Below, piece by piece: positions 43,062 to 52,172 of a stretch of 64,000 nucleotides of DNA (position 1 is its first letter; each line of letters begins with the position of its first letter). This stretch comes from Polynucleobacter victoriensis (GTDB taxonomy: Bacteria > Pseudomonadota > Gammaproteobacteria > Burkholderiales > Burkholderiaceae). The DNA lies in the NCBI RefSeq assembly GCF_900187875.1, contig NZ_FYEX01000002.1:124001-188000 (forward strand), read 5' to 3'. A model generated the notes under the pieces. That model was not told the DNA's origin. It made no database searches and worked only from the letters and a program-made list of their open reading frames with translations. The translations under genes were made by a program, and so were the position numbers.

Positions 43062-43135
43062 TTGATATAGGTTAAATATATAAATTCAAGAAACTGACAC
43101 AGGTCAAAATCATTTTTTACATCTAGTTCTATTCT
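43062..43135 (+). promoter_or_regulatory. FNR/CRP-type boxes and -10 element upstream of ompW
   Basis: Two dyads are present: TTGATATAGGTTAA (43062-43075) and CTGACACAGGTCAA (43094-43107). A TATTCT at 43130-43135 lies about 30 nt from the centre of the second box, as in class II FNR promoters. OmpW is under FNR control in E. coli; here the control is inferred from these sites. Confidence 0.55.
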
Positions 43136-43175
43136 TTAAACGTCGATATGACAGTTATAGATAGAAAGTAAAAAA

Positions 43176-43760
43176 ATGAAAAAGACTTTATTAAGCACAT
43201 TAATTTTGGCAACTCTAGGCATGGCTTCTGCCGTTGCCTCAGCTCAAGAAAACCCATGGATGGTGCGTGCTCGTGCCGTTAGCGTAGAGTGGGCAAACAA
43301 AGATACAGCTGGTGCAGCTGGCGTTTGGGCAAAAGATAAAACAATTCCAGAAGTGGATATCTCTTACTTCTTTACTAAAAATATCGCGGCAGAATTAGTT
43401 TTAACGTATCCACAAAACGTAGACATCTATTCTGGCCCAACAAAACTAGGCCACGTTAAAGCACTACCCCCTAGTTTGCTATTGCAATATCACTTCACAA
43501 ACTTTGGTCAAGTAAAACCTTATGTTGGCGCAGGCATTAACTTAACTCATTTTGGCAAAAATGATAGTTACGGTGGCCCAGCAGTTGATAAATACAGCGT
43601 TGGTTATGCAGCACAAGTCGGCGTTGACTACATGATTGATAAACACTGGGGCGTTAACTTAGATGTTAAATATTTACAAATCGGTACAAATGTAAATGGT
43701 ATTGGCGAGTTAAGACTTAATCCAGTCACAGCTGGTGTAGGTGTTACATACAAGTTCTAA
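43176..43760 (+). CDS. ompW: OmpW-family outer membrane protein
   Basis: The 194-residue protein has a signal peptide ending near ASA, followed by an eight-stranded beta-barrel. ENPWMVRARAVSVEW, PEVDISYFFTKNIAAELVL, VKPYVGAGINLTHFG and the C-terminal phenylalanine (GVGVTYKF) are typical. OmpW forms a small hydrophobic channel and is often induced by low oxygen. A strong hairpin follows the gene. Confidence 0.94.
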   Translation: MKKTLLSTLILATLGMASAVASAQENPWMVRARAVSVEWANKDTAGAAGVWAKDKTIPEVDISYFFTKNIAAELVLTYPQNVDIYSGPTKLGHVKALPPSLLLQYHFTNFGQVKPYVGAGINLTHFGKNDSYGGPAVDKYSVGYAAQVGVDYMIDKHWGVNLDVKYLQIGTNVNGIGELRLNPVTAGVGVTYKF

Positions 43761-43788
43761 TTTATCTAGCTGATTATTAGAGTATGGG

Positions 43789-43815
43789 AAGTCGGTGCTT
43801 GCACCGACTTTTTTA
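43789..43815 (+). terminator. Intrinsic terminator after ompW
   Basis: AAGTCGGTGC / GCACCGACTT forms a stem followed by a T-run on the plus strand. Confidence 0.9.
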
Positions 43816-43843
43816 TTTCCGTAAGTCTTTAAATTTCAGTTGC

Positions 43844-43867
43844 AAAAAAGGATCCCGTAGGATCCTC
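43844..43867 (-). terminator. Intrinsic terminator after ilvD
   Basis: GGATCC-CGTA-GGATCC with an A-run on the plus-strand left side produces a T-run on the minus strand. It lies 30 nt past the ilvD stop codon. Confidence 0.85.
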
Positions 43868-43897
43868 TTTGTTACTTACCGTTTCCTGATAGAACAA

Positions 43898-45754
43898 TTA
43901 GTCGAGCAACTTCAAATCTCTCACCGCACCGCGATCAGCGCTGGTTGCTAGCATCGCGTAGGCCTTAAGAGCAGCAGTCACTTTACGTGGACGAGGCTTA
44001 CTTGGCTTCCAACCCAACTTGTCTTGCTCTACACGACGTTTTGCTAATTCTTCATCGCTTAATAAAACATCAATTTTGCGATTTGGAATATCAATACGAA
44101 TACGGTCACCATTGCGAACTAAACCAATCGCACCGCCTGCTGCTGCTTCTGGTGAGCAGTGGCCGATTGATAAACCTGAAGTGCCACCTGAGAAACGTCC
44201 ATCAGTGAGCAAAGCACAGGCTTTGCCCAAGCCTTTAGATTTGATGTAGCTAGTTGGATAGAGCATTTCTTGCATACCAGGACCACCCTTAGGACCTTCG
44301 TAGCGAACCACTACTACATCACCAGCTTTGACTTTGTCTGCCAAGATGTTTTCAACTGCTTCATCTTGGCTTTCTACAACGTGTGCAGAACCTTCAAAGA
44401 CTAATAGGCTGTCATCAACACCAGCGGTCTTAACTACGCAACCATCTAATGCAATGTTGCCGTATAAAACTGCTAAACCACCCTCTTGGCTAAATGCATG
44501 ATCAATAGAACGAATGCAACCTTCTGCACGGTCTAGATCCAAACTTGGCCAACGAGTGTTTTGACTAAAAGCCACTTGTGTCGGAATACCTGCAGGACCA
44601 GCCATGTAGAAGGTCTTCACAGCATCACTCGGGTTACGAGCAATATCCCACTGATCCAATGCTTCTTTCATGGTCTTTGCATGAATGGTTGGCACATCCG
44701 TGTGCAATTTACCGGCACGATCTAGTTCACCTAAGATGGCCATGATGCCGCCGGCACGATGCACATCTTCAATGTGATATTTATTGGTATTAGGCGCCAC
44801 TTTGCAAAGCTGCGGTACTAATTTAGACATGCGATCAATGTCAGCCATCGTGAAATTAATCTCTGCTTCTTGAGCAATCGCCAATAAGTGCAAGATGGTG
44901 TTGGTTGAACCACCCATAGCAATGTCTAAAGTAATAGCGTTTTCAAAAGCCTTAAAGCCTACTGAGCGTGGCAATACACTCGCATCATCACCCTCGTAGT
45001 ATTTTTTACATAATTCAACAATTTGGCGACCTGCTTTTTTAAATAACTGCTCACGATCAGCATGTGTTGCCACTACTGTGCCATTGCCTGGCAAAGATAA
45101 GCCTAAAGCTTCAGTCAAACAGTTCATAGAGTTAGCTGTGAACATACCTGAGCATGAACCACAGGTAGGACAGGCAGAACGCTCTACTTCAGCCAAATCA
45201 GCATCTGATACTTTGGCATCTACTGCCATAACCATGGCATCGACCAAATCAAGCTTTTTGATTTCAACTGCTTTTGTTTCAGGGTTAGCTAGTCGCACCT
45301 TACCCGCCTCCATCGGACCACCAGAAACAAATACAACTGGAATGTTTAAGCGCATTGCTGCCATCAACATACCTGGGGTAATTTTGTCGCAGTTAGAGAT
45401 ACAAACTAGAGCATCTGCACAGTGTGCATTGACCATGTACTCAACAGAGTCAGCAATGATGTCGCGGCTTGGTAATGAATACAGCATGCCATCGTGACCC
45501 ATCGCAATACCGTCATCCACAGCAATGGTATTGAATTCTTTTGCTACGCCACCGGCTGCCTCAATCTCGCGCGCTACTAACTGGCCTAGATCTTTAAGAT
45601 GGACGTGGCCAGGAACAAATTGAGTAAATGAATTGGCAATCGCGATGATTGGTTTACTAAAGTCATCATCCTTCATACCTGTCGCACGCCATAAAGAACG
45701 TGCACCAGCCATGTTACGACCAGCGGTAGAGGTTTTTGAACGATATGCAGGCAT
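43898..45754 (-). CDS. ilvD: Dihydroxy-acid dehydratase
   Basis: IlvD dehydrates dihydroxy acids in isoleucine and valine biosynthesis using an iron-sulfur cluster. The 618-residue protein has LVCISNCDKITPGMLMAAMR with the first cluster cysteine. It has SACPTCGSCSGMFTANSMNC with the second, and the conserved AGPAGIPTQVAFSQ and GRFSGGTSGLSIGHCSPEAA. The length is that of the long E. coli type. It is followed by a terminator. The upstream region holds a possible leader (see 45755-46225). Confidence 0.97.
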   Translation of the reverse strand: MPAYRSKTSTAGRNMAGARSLWRATGMKDDDFSKPIIAIANSFTQFVPGHVHLKDLGQLVAREIEAAGGVAKEFNTIAVDDGIAMGHDGMLYSLPSRDIIADSVEYMVNAHCADALVCISNCDKITPGMLMAAMRLNIPVVFVSGGPMEAGKVRLANPETKAVEIKKLDLVDAMVMAVDAKVSDADLAEVERSACPTCGSCSGMFTANSMNCLTEALGLSLPGNGTVVATHADREQLFKKAGRQIVELCKKYYEGDDASVLPRSVGFKAFENAITLDIAMGGSTNTILHLLAIAQEAEINFTMADIDRMSKLVPQLCKVAPNTNKYHIEDVHRAGGIMAILGELDRAGKLHTDVPTIHAKTMKEALDQWDIARNPSDAVKTFYMAGPAGIPTQVAFSQNTRWPSLDLDRAEGCIRSIDHAFSQEGGLAVLYGNIALDGCVVKTAGVDDSLLVFEGSAHVVESQDEAVENILADKVKAGDVVVVRYEGPKGGPGMQEMLYPTSYIKSKGLGKACALLTDGRFSGGTSGLSIGHCSPEAAAGGAIGLVRNGDRIRIDIPNRKIDVLLSDEELAKRRVEQDKLGWKPSKPRPRKVTAALKAYAMLATSADRGAVRDLKLLD

Positions 45755-46225
45755 GACGAATAGCTCCTTATTTTTACTATATTTTTATCTTGAGTGACTG
45801 TAGCAGAAATTGAACATTACAACAGTGATAGAAACAAAAAACGCCCTCAGGGGCGTAATTTATAGCTTATTTAGCTATGGCAAGAACCCACACTTACTTC
45901 TCAGGAATTCAGCCACCGTTGGGGTTATTGTACCTAAAAAGGCAATTATTCCACTCTGTTAGGCCAAAACCAAAAAAAACAAAGCGATATTTATTACGTA
46001 ACAAAATTCCATACCTGACTATGCTCGCGCAGATAGATGGTTAGATTACGGTGTATTAATTGATGTGTAGTTTCTTTCTTAGTTGACATACACATAATTT
46101 AGCTTCAGAGAAAAGCTAGAGCAACCAAACTGGCAAGAAAACCAGTGTCAATTTAGCCAAAAGAGTTGGTGGCTAAGATTGGGGGGATATTGGAATATTT
46201 GTGGAAGCAGTGTGGAGATTGAGCG
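45755..46225 (-). promoter_or_regulatory. Gene-poor stretch: ilvD leader with terminator hairpin, att-like and repeat sequences
   Basis: This 471-nt region lies between ilvD and hsdS. It holds a terminator-like hairpin for the minus strand (45836-45856) ending 82 nt before the ilvD start. A 17-codon frame at 45959-46012 is rich in Val/Ile/Leu (7 of 17). A copy of an att-like sequence lies at 46050-46071, and the left copy of a 93-bp repeat starts at 46148. Branched-chain leader-peptide attenuation of ilvD is possible but the small frame has a poor ribosome-binding site. No RNA family was recognised. Confidence 0.35.
45836..45856 (-). terminator. Terminator-like hairpin upstream of ilvD
   Basis: ACGCCC-TCAG-GGGCGT with a preceding A-run on the plus strand gives a T-run on the minus strand. 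It may end the hsd transcript or act as an attenuator in an ilvD leader. Confidence 0.7.
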
Positions 46226-46240
46226 TTACTTGAGTAACGC
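46148..46240. repeat. Left copy of a 93-bp imperfect direct repeat around hsdRMS
   Basis: This copy begins TCAATTTAG, contains GTGGCTAAG near position 22, and ends in GCGTTACT-TG-AGTAACGC. It overlaps the last codons of hsdS. A similarly built sequence of exactly the same length lies at 52016-52108. The first 30 bp and the terminal palindrome match well; the middle has diverged. Confidence 0.75.
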
Positions 46241-47983
46241 TTGATCCACCAGAGCATCAGCAATTTTCAAACGTACATCGTTCGCACTATTGATATGGGA
46301 CCTAAGCTCTTGAGTAATTGCCATCAATTCATCAAATTTTTCAAGTATTCGCCTCTGCTCCTGAATTGGGGGCAAAGGAATAAGCAATTTAGGAATATCT
46401 GCCAAATTAAGTTTATTGGTATGAATACCGCCTGCCTTAATCTGATCATATTGACGAATCAAGAATGGACTACCAAGAACAAGGTGTAAATATCTTGTGA
46501 TATCAACACTTTTGGGCAATTTAATTAATCCGACACTAACAAAAAGACTAAATGGATTCGATATATTCACAATCGTTGGCCTACCAAGTGTTCCGATTCT
46601 ACACAGAAGAATATCTCCCAACTCTGGATTGCATCTTTTATTTATTTCAACATGCTGTTGATGAGATATATATTTGCAATCTTTAAAAGATATTTCAGTT
46701 CCATTTATATCTTTTATAGAAATAAAAGGAATGCCACTTGAGATATAAGTTGGAGTGTGATGAGTGCCATCAGTAATAAATAATGAAAGCTCACCCAAAG
46801 TGGTCCATCTCCAGCCCTTCGGAAGAGGTAGTTGACAGGCATCATGTTTAGTAACTCTAGGGTTTTGACCGCCGGCAGCTCTTCTTTTCGTTAAAAAATC
46901 TTCTCTCTCTTTAGAAATATTTTCAAGTAATTCATCTACGGGCTGATCAGAATTATTTTTGGAAGTCAACATACCCATAATTGCTAATTCAGATAATGAC
47001 TCTTTTAAAGCTTCGATACTCTTAATTGATGTAAATAAATTATCAAAGTTTTCATTAACAGACCTCCACTTCAGATTTCTATCATCTACATTCGATGATC
47101 TGGTAAGCGAATTAAGCATGGAATATACAATTCGTTCATGATGTTTACTTTCACTGAAAGTCAGTGACTCAAGCTGATCACATAACAACATCAATTCAGA
47201 GACCTTATCAACAATTCTTATTTGTTCCTCCGTTGGCGGAATCAACACAGGAGTATCAATAATTTTTTCTCGAGAAATATTTGGTTGAGCACCTCCAGCA
47301 CCCTGACCGATAAAATAGGGTCTTAGGGCCTTTAATAGCAATAACAAATATCTATTAAAAATTCCAGGGTAAGGAGTGCAGGCACAAACGGCTTGGTTTG
47401 TAGTGCCTGCCACTTCCAAGATGGAAGCTTTACCTATAGTAGCCCCATACATGGCCAGCAAGACGTCACCTGGATTATTCATTCGCAAAGAGCACTTCTC
47501 TAACGCCAATTCAGTAATAGTTTCTTCCGAGACATTTATAAAATCACTTGATAACTCGCCTGATTTGAACCAGGGTACATTACCCCCATAGTAGTTAGGC
47601 ATACTTCTCAATGGGGTTGCACCTGCGCCCCAATCACCTATTTGACCGAGCCTTAGCCATGCCCAGCCACTTGGGATTGAGGATGTCATCTCAGTAGAAT
47701 CAACAGGCAAATACAGCTTTGGCTTTCGAATTAACTTTTCATGTACAGCTTCACTTACATAAGCATCAATTTCTTTCAATAAAGTAGATGTGGGTTTATC
47801 TCCAGAATTTTGCTCCAATAGCTTTCCATTTATTGCCAGCCGAAGTATTAGTCGTCTAAGTTTTTCAACCCCATAAATATGAGCCGAAGAAGCCGAATTC
47901 CTACCGCTTCCAACGAACTTTAGAGCATCTGCCTTACTCCATAAATCAATATTTTCAATAAGTAGTTCTTGAATGCGGTACAT
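46226..47983 (-). CDS. hsdS: Type I restriction system specificity subunit
   Basis: HsdS recognises the bipartite DNA target for the HsdR-HsdM-HsdS complex. The 585-residue protein has two target-recognition halves. The first is near residues 105-270 and starts SSIPSGWAWLRLGQIGDWGAG. The second is near 395-565 and starts PLPKGWRWTTLGELSLFITDG. They are separated by helical spacers, each closing with ..EEQIRIVDKVSELM or ..QEQRRILEKFDELM. The N-terminal extension of about 100 residues is typical of this subgroup. It overlaps hsdM by one base (TGATG). Its stop codon is embedded in a palindrome. Confidence 0.93.
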   Translation of the reverse strand: MYRIQELLIENIDLWSKADALKFVGSGRNSASSAHIYGVEKLRRLILRLAINGKLLEQNSGDKPTSTLLKEIDAYVSEAVHEKLIRKPKLYLPVDSTEMTSSIPSGWAWLRLGQIGDWGAGATPLRSMPNYYGGNVPWFKSGELSSDFINVSEETITELALEKCSLRMNNPGDVLLAMYGATIGKASILEVAGTTNQAVCACTPYPGIFNRYLLLLLKALRPYFIGQGAGGAQPNISREKIIDTPVLIPPTEEQIRIVDKVSELMLLCDQLESLTFSESKHHERIVYSMLNSLTRSSNVDDRNLKWRSVNENFDNLFTSIKSIEALKESLSELAIMGMLTSKNNSDQPVDELLENISKEREDFLTKRRAAGGQNPRVTKHDACQLPLPKGWRWTTLGELSLFITDGTHHTPTYISSGIPFISIKDINGTEISFKDCKYISHQQHVEINKRCNPELGDILLCRIGTLGRPTIVNISNPFSLFVSVGLIKLPKSVDITRYLHLVLGSPFLIRQYDQIKAGGIHTNKLNLADIPKLLIPLPPIQEQRRILEKFDELMAITQELRSHINSANDVRLKIADALVDQALLK

Positions 47984-49455
47984 CAGAACCCTCCCCGCTG
48001 AAGAGCCTTCCCAAGAACTTCTTTTAGCCGATCTCTTACTTCCTTAATATCATTTTGCAAGTCAGCGTATTGAGCCAAAAGTACCTCTGGATCATGAAGC
48101 TCCTCTTCATTAACATATGGGTTCTTAATATCAAGGTCGTAACCTCTCAACCTGATTTCATCGATACTAACCCTCCAAGCGCACTCATTCTCTTTTCTTT
48201 TCTTAAATCCATCTGCTTCTATTCCCCACCAATCCTTTTCAACCTCAAATTCTTCAAGCTTCATTGGCTTTGTTTTGCTATAACTCTTGACACCCTTTGG
48301 ATAGGGATGCTCATAAAACCATATATCTTTTGTTGGGGATCCCTTACTAAAGAATAAGAGATTCGTGTTAATTGATGTGTACGGCGCAAATACACCTTTT
48401 GGTAATCGCACTATTGTGTGAAGATTACACTCCTCCAAAAGCTTCTCTTTGATACGAGTTTTAATACCATCGCCAAACAATAGGCTATCTGGTAAAACTA
48501 ATGCTGCACGACCTCCAGGCTTAAGCATTTGCATAATAAGAACCAGAAAAAGATCAGCTGTTTCCCTTGTTCTAAATGCCAACGGGAAATTAGTTTCAAT
48601 GCCATCCTCTTCCATGCCACCAAACGGGGGATTGGTAACTACTACGTCCACTCGCTCTGATGGACCCCAGCTAATTAATGGTCTAGCTAGCGTGTTGTCA
48701 TGGCGGATATTGCTAGGCACATCAATACCATGCAAAATCATATTTGTTGTACAAAGCAGATGGGGCATCGGTTTTTTTTCAATACCAAAAATACTAACTT
48801 GCAATTGCGCCTCATCCTCTAGCGTCTTAACATCTTGCCTTCTAATATGTTCAATGGAACATGTTAAGAATCCCCCTGTACCACATGCTGGATCCATCAC
48901 TTTTTCACCAAGGCGCGGATTAACCATCTGCACCATAAATTCAGTTACAGCTCTTGGCGTGTAGAATTCACCTGCATTTCCAGCAGCCTGTAAATCCCTA
49001 AGGAGTTGCTCGTACATATCACCAAAGAGATGGCGCTCCTGCGCTTTATTGAAATCAACACCCTCTTGAATCTTATTAATCACCTGGCGAATTAACTGAC
49101 CAGACTTCATATAGTTATAGGCGTCCTCAAATACAGAGCGGATAACGTAAGCGCGTTGATCGCCGCCTTTAGCCTCCAATTTTTGTAGGGCTGGAAATAA
49201 GTCATTATCTAAAAATTGCTTTAGTTCATCGCCAGTCATGCCTTCCGCATTGGCCGCCCAATTTCTCCAGCGATATTTTTCTGGAAGCGGCGATTTATAT
49301 TTGTCTTGCAGTAATTCCCACTCGCTCTCACGATCATCAAAGATCTTGAGAAATAGCATCCATACCAACTGACTTAAACGCTGGGCATCCCCATCGACAC
49401 CAACGTCTTTGCGCATGATGTCTTGTATTGACTTAATGGTTGAACTAATACTCAT
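47983..49455 (-). CDS. hsdM: Type I restriction system methyltransferase subunit
   Basis: HsdM methylates adenine in the target half-sites. The 490-residue protein has an N-terminal HsdM_N helical domain. The SAM-binding motif is FYTPRAVTEFMV with VMDPACGTGGFLTCS, and the catalytic motif is VVTNPPFGGMEED (the N6-adenine NPPF). A conserved ALVLPDSLLFGDG follows. It is translationally coupled to hsdS and follows hsdR by 39 nt, so hsdR-hsdM-hsdS form one operon. Confidence 0.96.
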   Translation of the reverse strand: MSISSTIKSIQDIMRKDVGVDGDAQRLSQLVWMLFLKIFDDRESEWELLQDKYKSPLPEKYRWRNWAANAEGMTGDELKQFLDNDLFPALQKLEAKGGDQRAYVIRSVFEDAYNYMKSGQLIRQVINKIQEGVDFNKAQERHLFGDMYEQLLRDLQAAGNAGEFYTPRAVTEFMVQMVNPRLGEKVMDPACGTGGFLTCSIEHIRRQDVKTLEDEAQLQVSIFGIEKKPMPHLLCTTNMILHGIDVPSNIRHDNTLARPLISWGPSERVDVVVTNPPFGGMEEDGIETNFPLAFRTRETADLFLVLIMQMLKPGGRAALVLPDSLLFGDGIKTRIKEKLLEECNLHTIVRLPKGVFAPYTSINTNLLFFSKGSPTKDIWFYEHPYPKGVKSYSKTKPMKLEEFEVEKDWWGIEADGFKKRKENECAWRVSIDEIRLRGYDLDIKNPYVNEEELHDPEVLLAQYADLQNDIKEVRDRLKEVLGKALQRGGF

Positions 49456-49494
49456 AAGTGGTAAAACCTATCTGTTGGGGTAATACTGCAAATC

Positions 49495-51852
49495 TTAGGC
49501 GTAGAGCTGGTTTTCTAGCTCATGCAAAGCAGCTATATAGCCAGGCTTACCACCAAAGGCTGATACAAGCTCACTTGCCGTACCCATTTTACTGAATGGG
49601 TCTAATGTCAAAATTTTAATGTCATCAATATTTTCGATGCCAGTGTCAGCATACTTTTCTAGTAATGCTTCGAGCACTTTGCAAGCTTGCTCGCCATATT
49701 TAGTAAAGTAGTTACGCTTCTTAACAAGATCGGCACGCTCTCTTCGAGTTAATGCTGGTTGATCAAATACCACATGACATATCAGATCAAATGCATCACA
49801 TTCTTTACTAACTTCTTGTGCTAATGCCTCAAGCAATACACCATGTTCTTTGAGCTCTTTAATCACTGCAGCCTTACGCTCAGCAGAAGTCCATCTTTTT
49901 AGGAACTCATCTAATGTTGAGTAGTCTTTACGCACCGTCTTCCGTGTGTAGTCTTTCAATGATTCGGTAATTAACTTACCTTCGGGCCCGTAGTATTGAA
50001 CACGCTCAGCCACTACTTGAACCTCTACATCGCCAATATAGTATTTGGCACGCTTTCCTTCTGGGCCCAAAGAAAACCCTTCTCCGCCAGCATGGCCGCC
50101 CGTACCACCACCAATAAAACCCGCGCCGCCATTTTCACCTGGTTCATCAGGTGGCGTAGGAGGATCACCAGATCCAGGTTTGTAAATAACAATTGGAGGT
50201 CCATCAAATGCCTCGTCGGCAAAAAGCTCGGTGGCTTTTTTAAAGTCCATGATAGTGAACCAATACTTACCGTAATCCTCATTAATTCTTGTGCCACGGC
50301 CAATCATCTGCTTAAACTCAGTCATCGACTTAATATGCTGATCAAGCACTACTAACTTACAAGTCTGAGCATCTACGCCTGTGGTCATTAATTTTGAAGT
50401 GGTAGCAATAACTGGATAACGCTCCTCAGGGTTAATGAAGTTATCTAGCTCCGCTTTACCTTCCTGCTCATCCCCTGTAATACGCATGACATACTTGCGA
50501 TTTTCTTTAACCCGATCTGGATTTAAATTAACTAAAGCCTGCCGCATGCGCTCCGCATGATCAATATCGTCGCAAAATACTATTGTCTTAGCGTACGGGT
50601 CAGTAGCTTCTAAAAACTCAGTTATCTTTTTGGCCACCAACTCTGTGCGCTTTTCTAATACAAGCGTACGATCCATATCCCTCTGGTTATAGATCCGATC
50701 TTCTATTACCTGTCCACGCTTATCGACCTGCCCACTACTTGGCCTCCAACCTTGCAGATCTTTATCTATATCAATTCGAATTACTTTATATGGCGCAAGA
50801 AATCCATCCTCAATACCTTGCTTTAAGGTGTAGCTGTAAACAGGGTCGCCAAAATAAGTAATACTAGAAACATCCTTCGTTTCTTTTGGCGTAGCAGTTA
50901 ACCCAATGTGCGTTGCTGATGAAAAATATTCCAAGATCTCACGCCACGCAGAATCTTCAGCCGCACTACCCCGATGACACTCATCAATCACAATTAAGTC
51001 AAAAAAATCTGGCGAAAACTGTTTGTAGATATTTTTCTCTTCATCATTGCCCGTAACCGCCTGATAAAGAGAGAGATAAATCTCATAACTTTTATCAATC
51101 TGCCGCTTACTAATTTTGGTCATTGCAGCGCCGAAGGGCTTAAAGTCATTATTTTTTGTTTGATCCACCAAGATATTGCGATCAGCCAAAAACAGAATGC
51201 GTTTCTTGGTGCCAGATTTCCAAAGGCGCCAGATAATCTGAAATGCTGTGTAGGTTTTTCCAGTGCCAGTTGCCATCACCAGCAAAATGCGATTTGCACC
51301 ACTAGCCACCGACTCAATAGCTCTGTTTACTGCGTTAACCTGGTAATACCTTGGGGCACGTCCGGTGCCATCATCGTAGTAAGGCATTTCTATGGTATTT
51401 TTAGCCTCAGGTGTGCTGACGCCTTTCCATTTACAGTAACGACCCCACAATTCTTCTGGCGATGGAAACGATTCCAAAGAAAGCTCTTGCTCAACCTTAT
51501 CGGCCAGACCTGTTCGATCATGCATTAAGAAGGCATCACCATTGGAGCTAAAAACAAACGGCACATCAAGTGTTTCAGCATAATCGAGCGCCTGCTGCAT
51601 TCCAGCGCCTACACTTAAATTATTTTCTTTAGCTTCGATGACTGCTATTGGAATATTGGATTTGTAATACAACACATAATCTGCACGCTTTTGCTTACCT
51701 CGAGTATGCAGCTTTCCACGGACAATAATCCGCCCTTTAGTAAAGCTTAACTCTTCCCGAATTTGAGAATGCAAATCCCAACCGGCTGAAACTATGGCCG
51801 GGGTTATGAACTTTGTACATATGTCGCGTTCACTGAGCTCTCGTTTATGCAT
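49495..51852 (-). CDS. hsdR: Type I restriction system endonuclease subunit
   Basis: HsdR translocates and cuts unmodified DNA. The 785-residue protein has an N-terminal nuclease-like domain (RADYVLYYKSNIPIAVIEAK). The helicase core follows, with Walker A VMATGTGKTYTA, the DECH box in IVIDECHRGSA, LTATPKETKD, and motif VI in FKQMIGRGTRI. A glycine-rich linker (GGAGFIGGGTGGHAGG) precedes a C-terminal EcoEI_R_C-like domain. The length is compatible with this short EcoEI-type subgroup. No frame disruption is seen. Confidence 0.95.
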   Translation of the reverse strand: MHKRELSERDICTKFITPAIVSAGWDLHSQIREELSFTKGRIIVRGKLHTRGKQKRADYVLYYKSNIPIAVIEAKENNLSVGAGMQQALDYAETLDVPFVFSSNGDAFLMHDRTGLADKVEQELSLESFPSPEELWGRYCKWKGVSTPEAKNTIEMPYYDDGTGRAPRYYQVNAVNRAIESVASGANRILLVMATGTGKTYTAFQIIWRLWKSGTKKRILFLADRNILVDQTKNNDFKPFGAAMTKISKRQIDKSYEIYLSLYQAVTGNDEEKNIYKQFSPDFFDLIVIDECHRGSAAEDSAWREILEYFSSATHIGLTATPKETKDVSSITYFGDPVYSYTLKQGIEDGFLAPYKVIRIDIDKDLQGWRPSSGQVDKRGQVIEDRIYNQRDMDRTLVLEKRTELVAKKITEFLEATDPYAKTIVFCDDIDHAERMRQALVNLNPDRVKENRKYVMRITGDEQEGKAELDNFINPEERYPVIATTSKLMTTGVDAQTCKLVVLDQHIKSMTEFKQMIGRGTRINEDYGKYWFTIMDFKKATELFADEAFDGPPIVIYKPGSGDPPTPPDEPGENGGAGFIGGGTGGHAGGEGFSLGPEGKRAKYYIGDVEVQVVAERVQYYGPEGKLITESLKDYTRKTVRKDYSTLDEFLKRWTSAERKAAVIKELKEHGVLLEALAQEVSKECDAFDLICHVVFDQPALTRRERADLVKKRNYFTKYGEQACKVLEALLEKYADTGIENIDDIKILTLDPFSKMGTASELVSAFGGKPGYIAALHELENQLYA

Positions 51853-52172
51853 TACAAATATTTTCAGTTTTTATCTAATGAAATTAATCGATTGATTTGA
51901 AAAAATCAGCATTTTTTACTTTTCAACTATGTTTAAGCTTATTTTAGACTTTTATAGTATTCATTAGGAATTTAATTAAGGTCAAACCATGAACTTTTCA
52001 TTTGACCAAACTTCTTCAATTTAGACAAAATGAAGTGTGGCTAAGAAGGGAGATTGTGGAGGGTTTATGGGGATGAAAGCCGGGGGTAAGCGTTACTTAA
52101 AGTAACGCCTAAAACCAATGCGCTTTAAATCTTCACAGCTAGGGAAGATTTTAGCTAATTGAGAATGAGTCT
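51853..52172. other. Gene-poor stretch between hsdR and the DUF4411 gene
   Basis: This 320-nt AT-rich region should hold the hsdR promoter (minus strand). It contains the right copy of the 93-bp repeat at 52016-52108, including the palindrome GCGTTACTT-A-AAGTAACGC. I see no other gene here. Confidence 0.6.
52016..52108. repeat. Right copy of the 93-bp imperfect direct repeat
   Basis: This copy starts TCAATTTAG, has TGTGGCTAAG at position 21, and ends GCGTTACTT-A-AAGTAACGC, an almost perfect 9+9 palindrome. It matches the left copy at 46148-46240 in length, order and orientation. Together they bracket hsdR-hsdM-hsdS. Confidence 0.75.

Noticed and set aside
45836..45856. Terminator-like hairpin as the end of an unknown small RNA
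   Set aside because: A candidate -10 (TACAAT) lies about 100 nt upstream on the minus strand, but no convincing -35 or RNA family could be identified. It is kept only as an attenuator or terminator.
46226..51852. Phase-variable or broken restriction genes
   Set aside because: All three frames are complete with motifs in place, and no long homopolymer or simple repeat lies within hsdS or hsdR.
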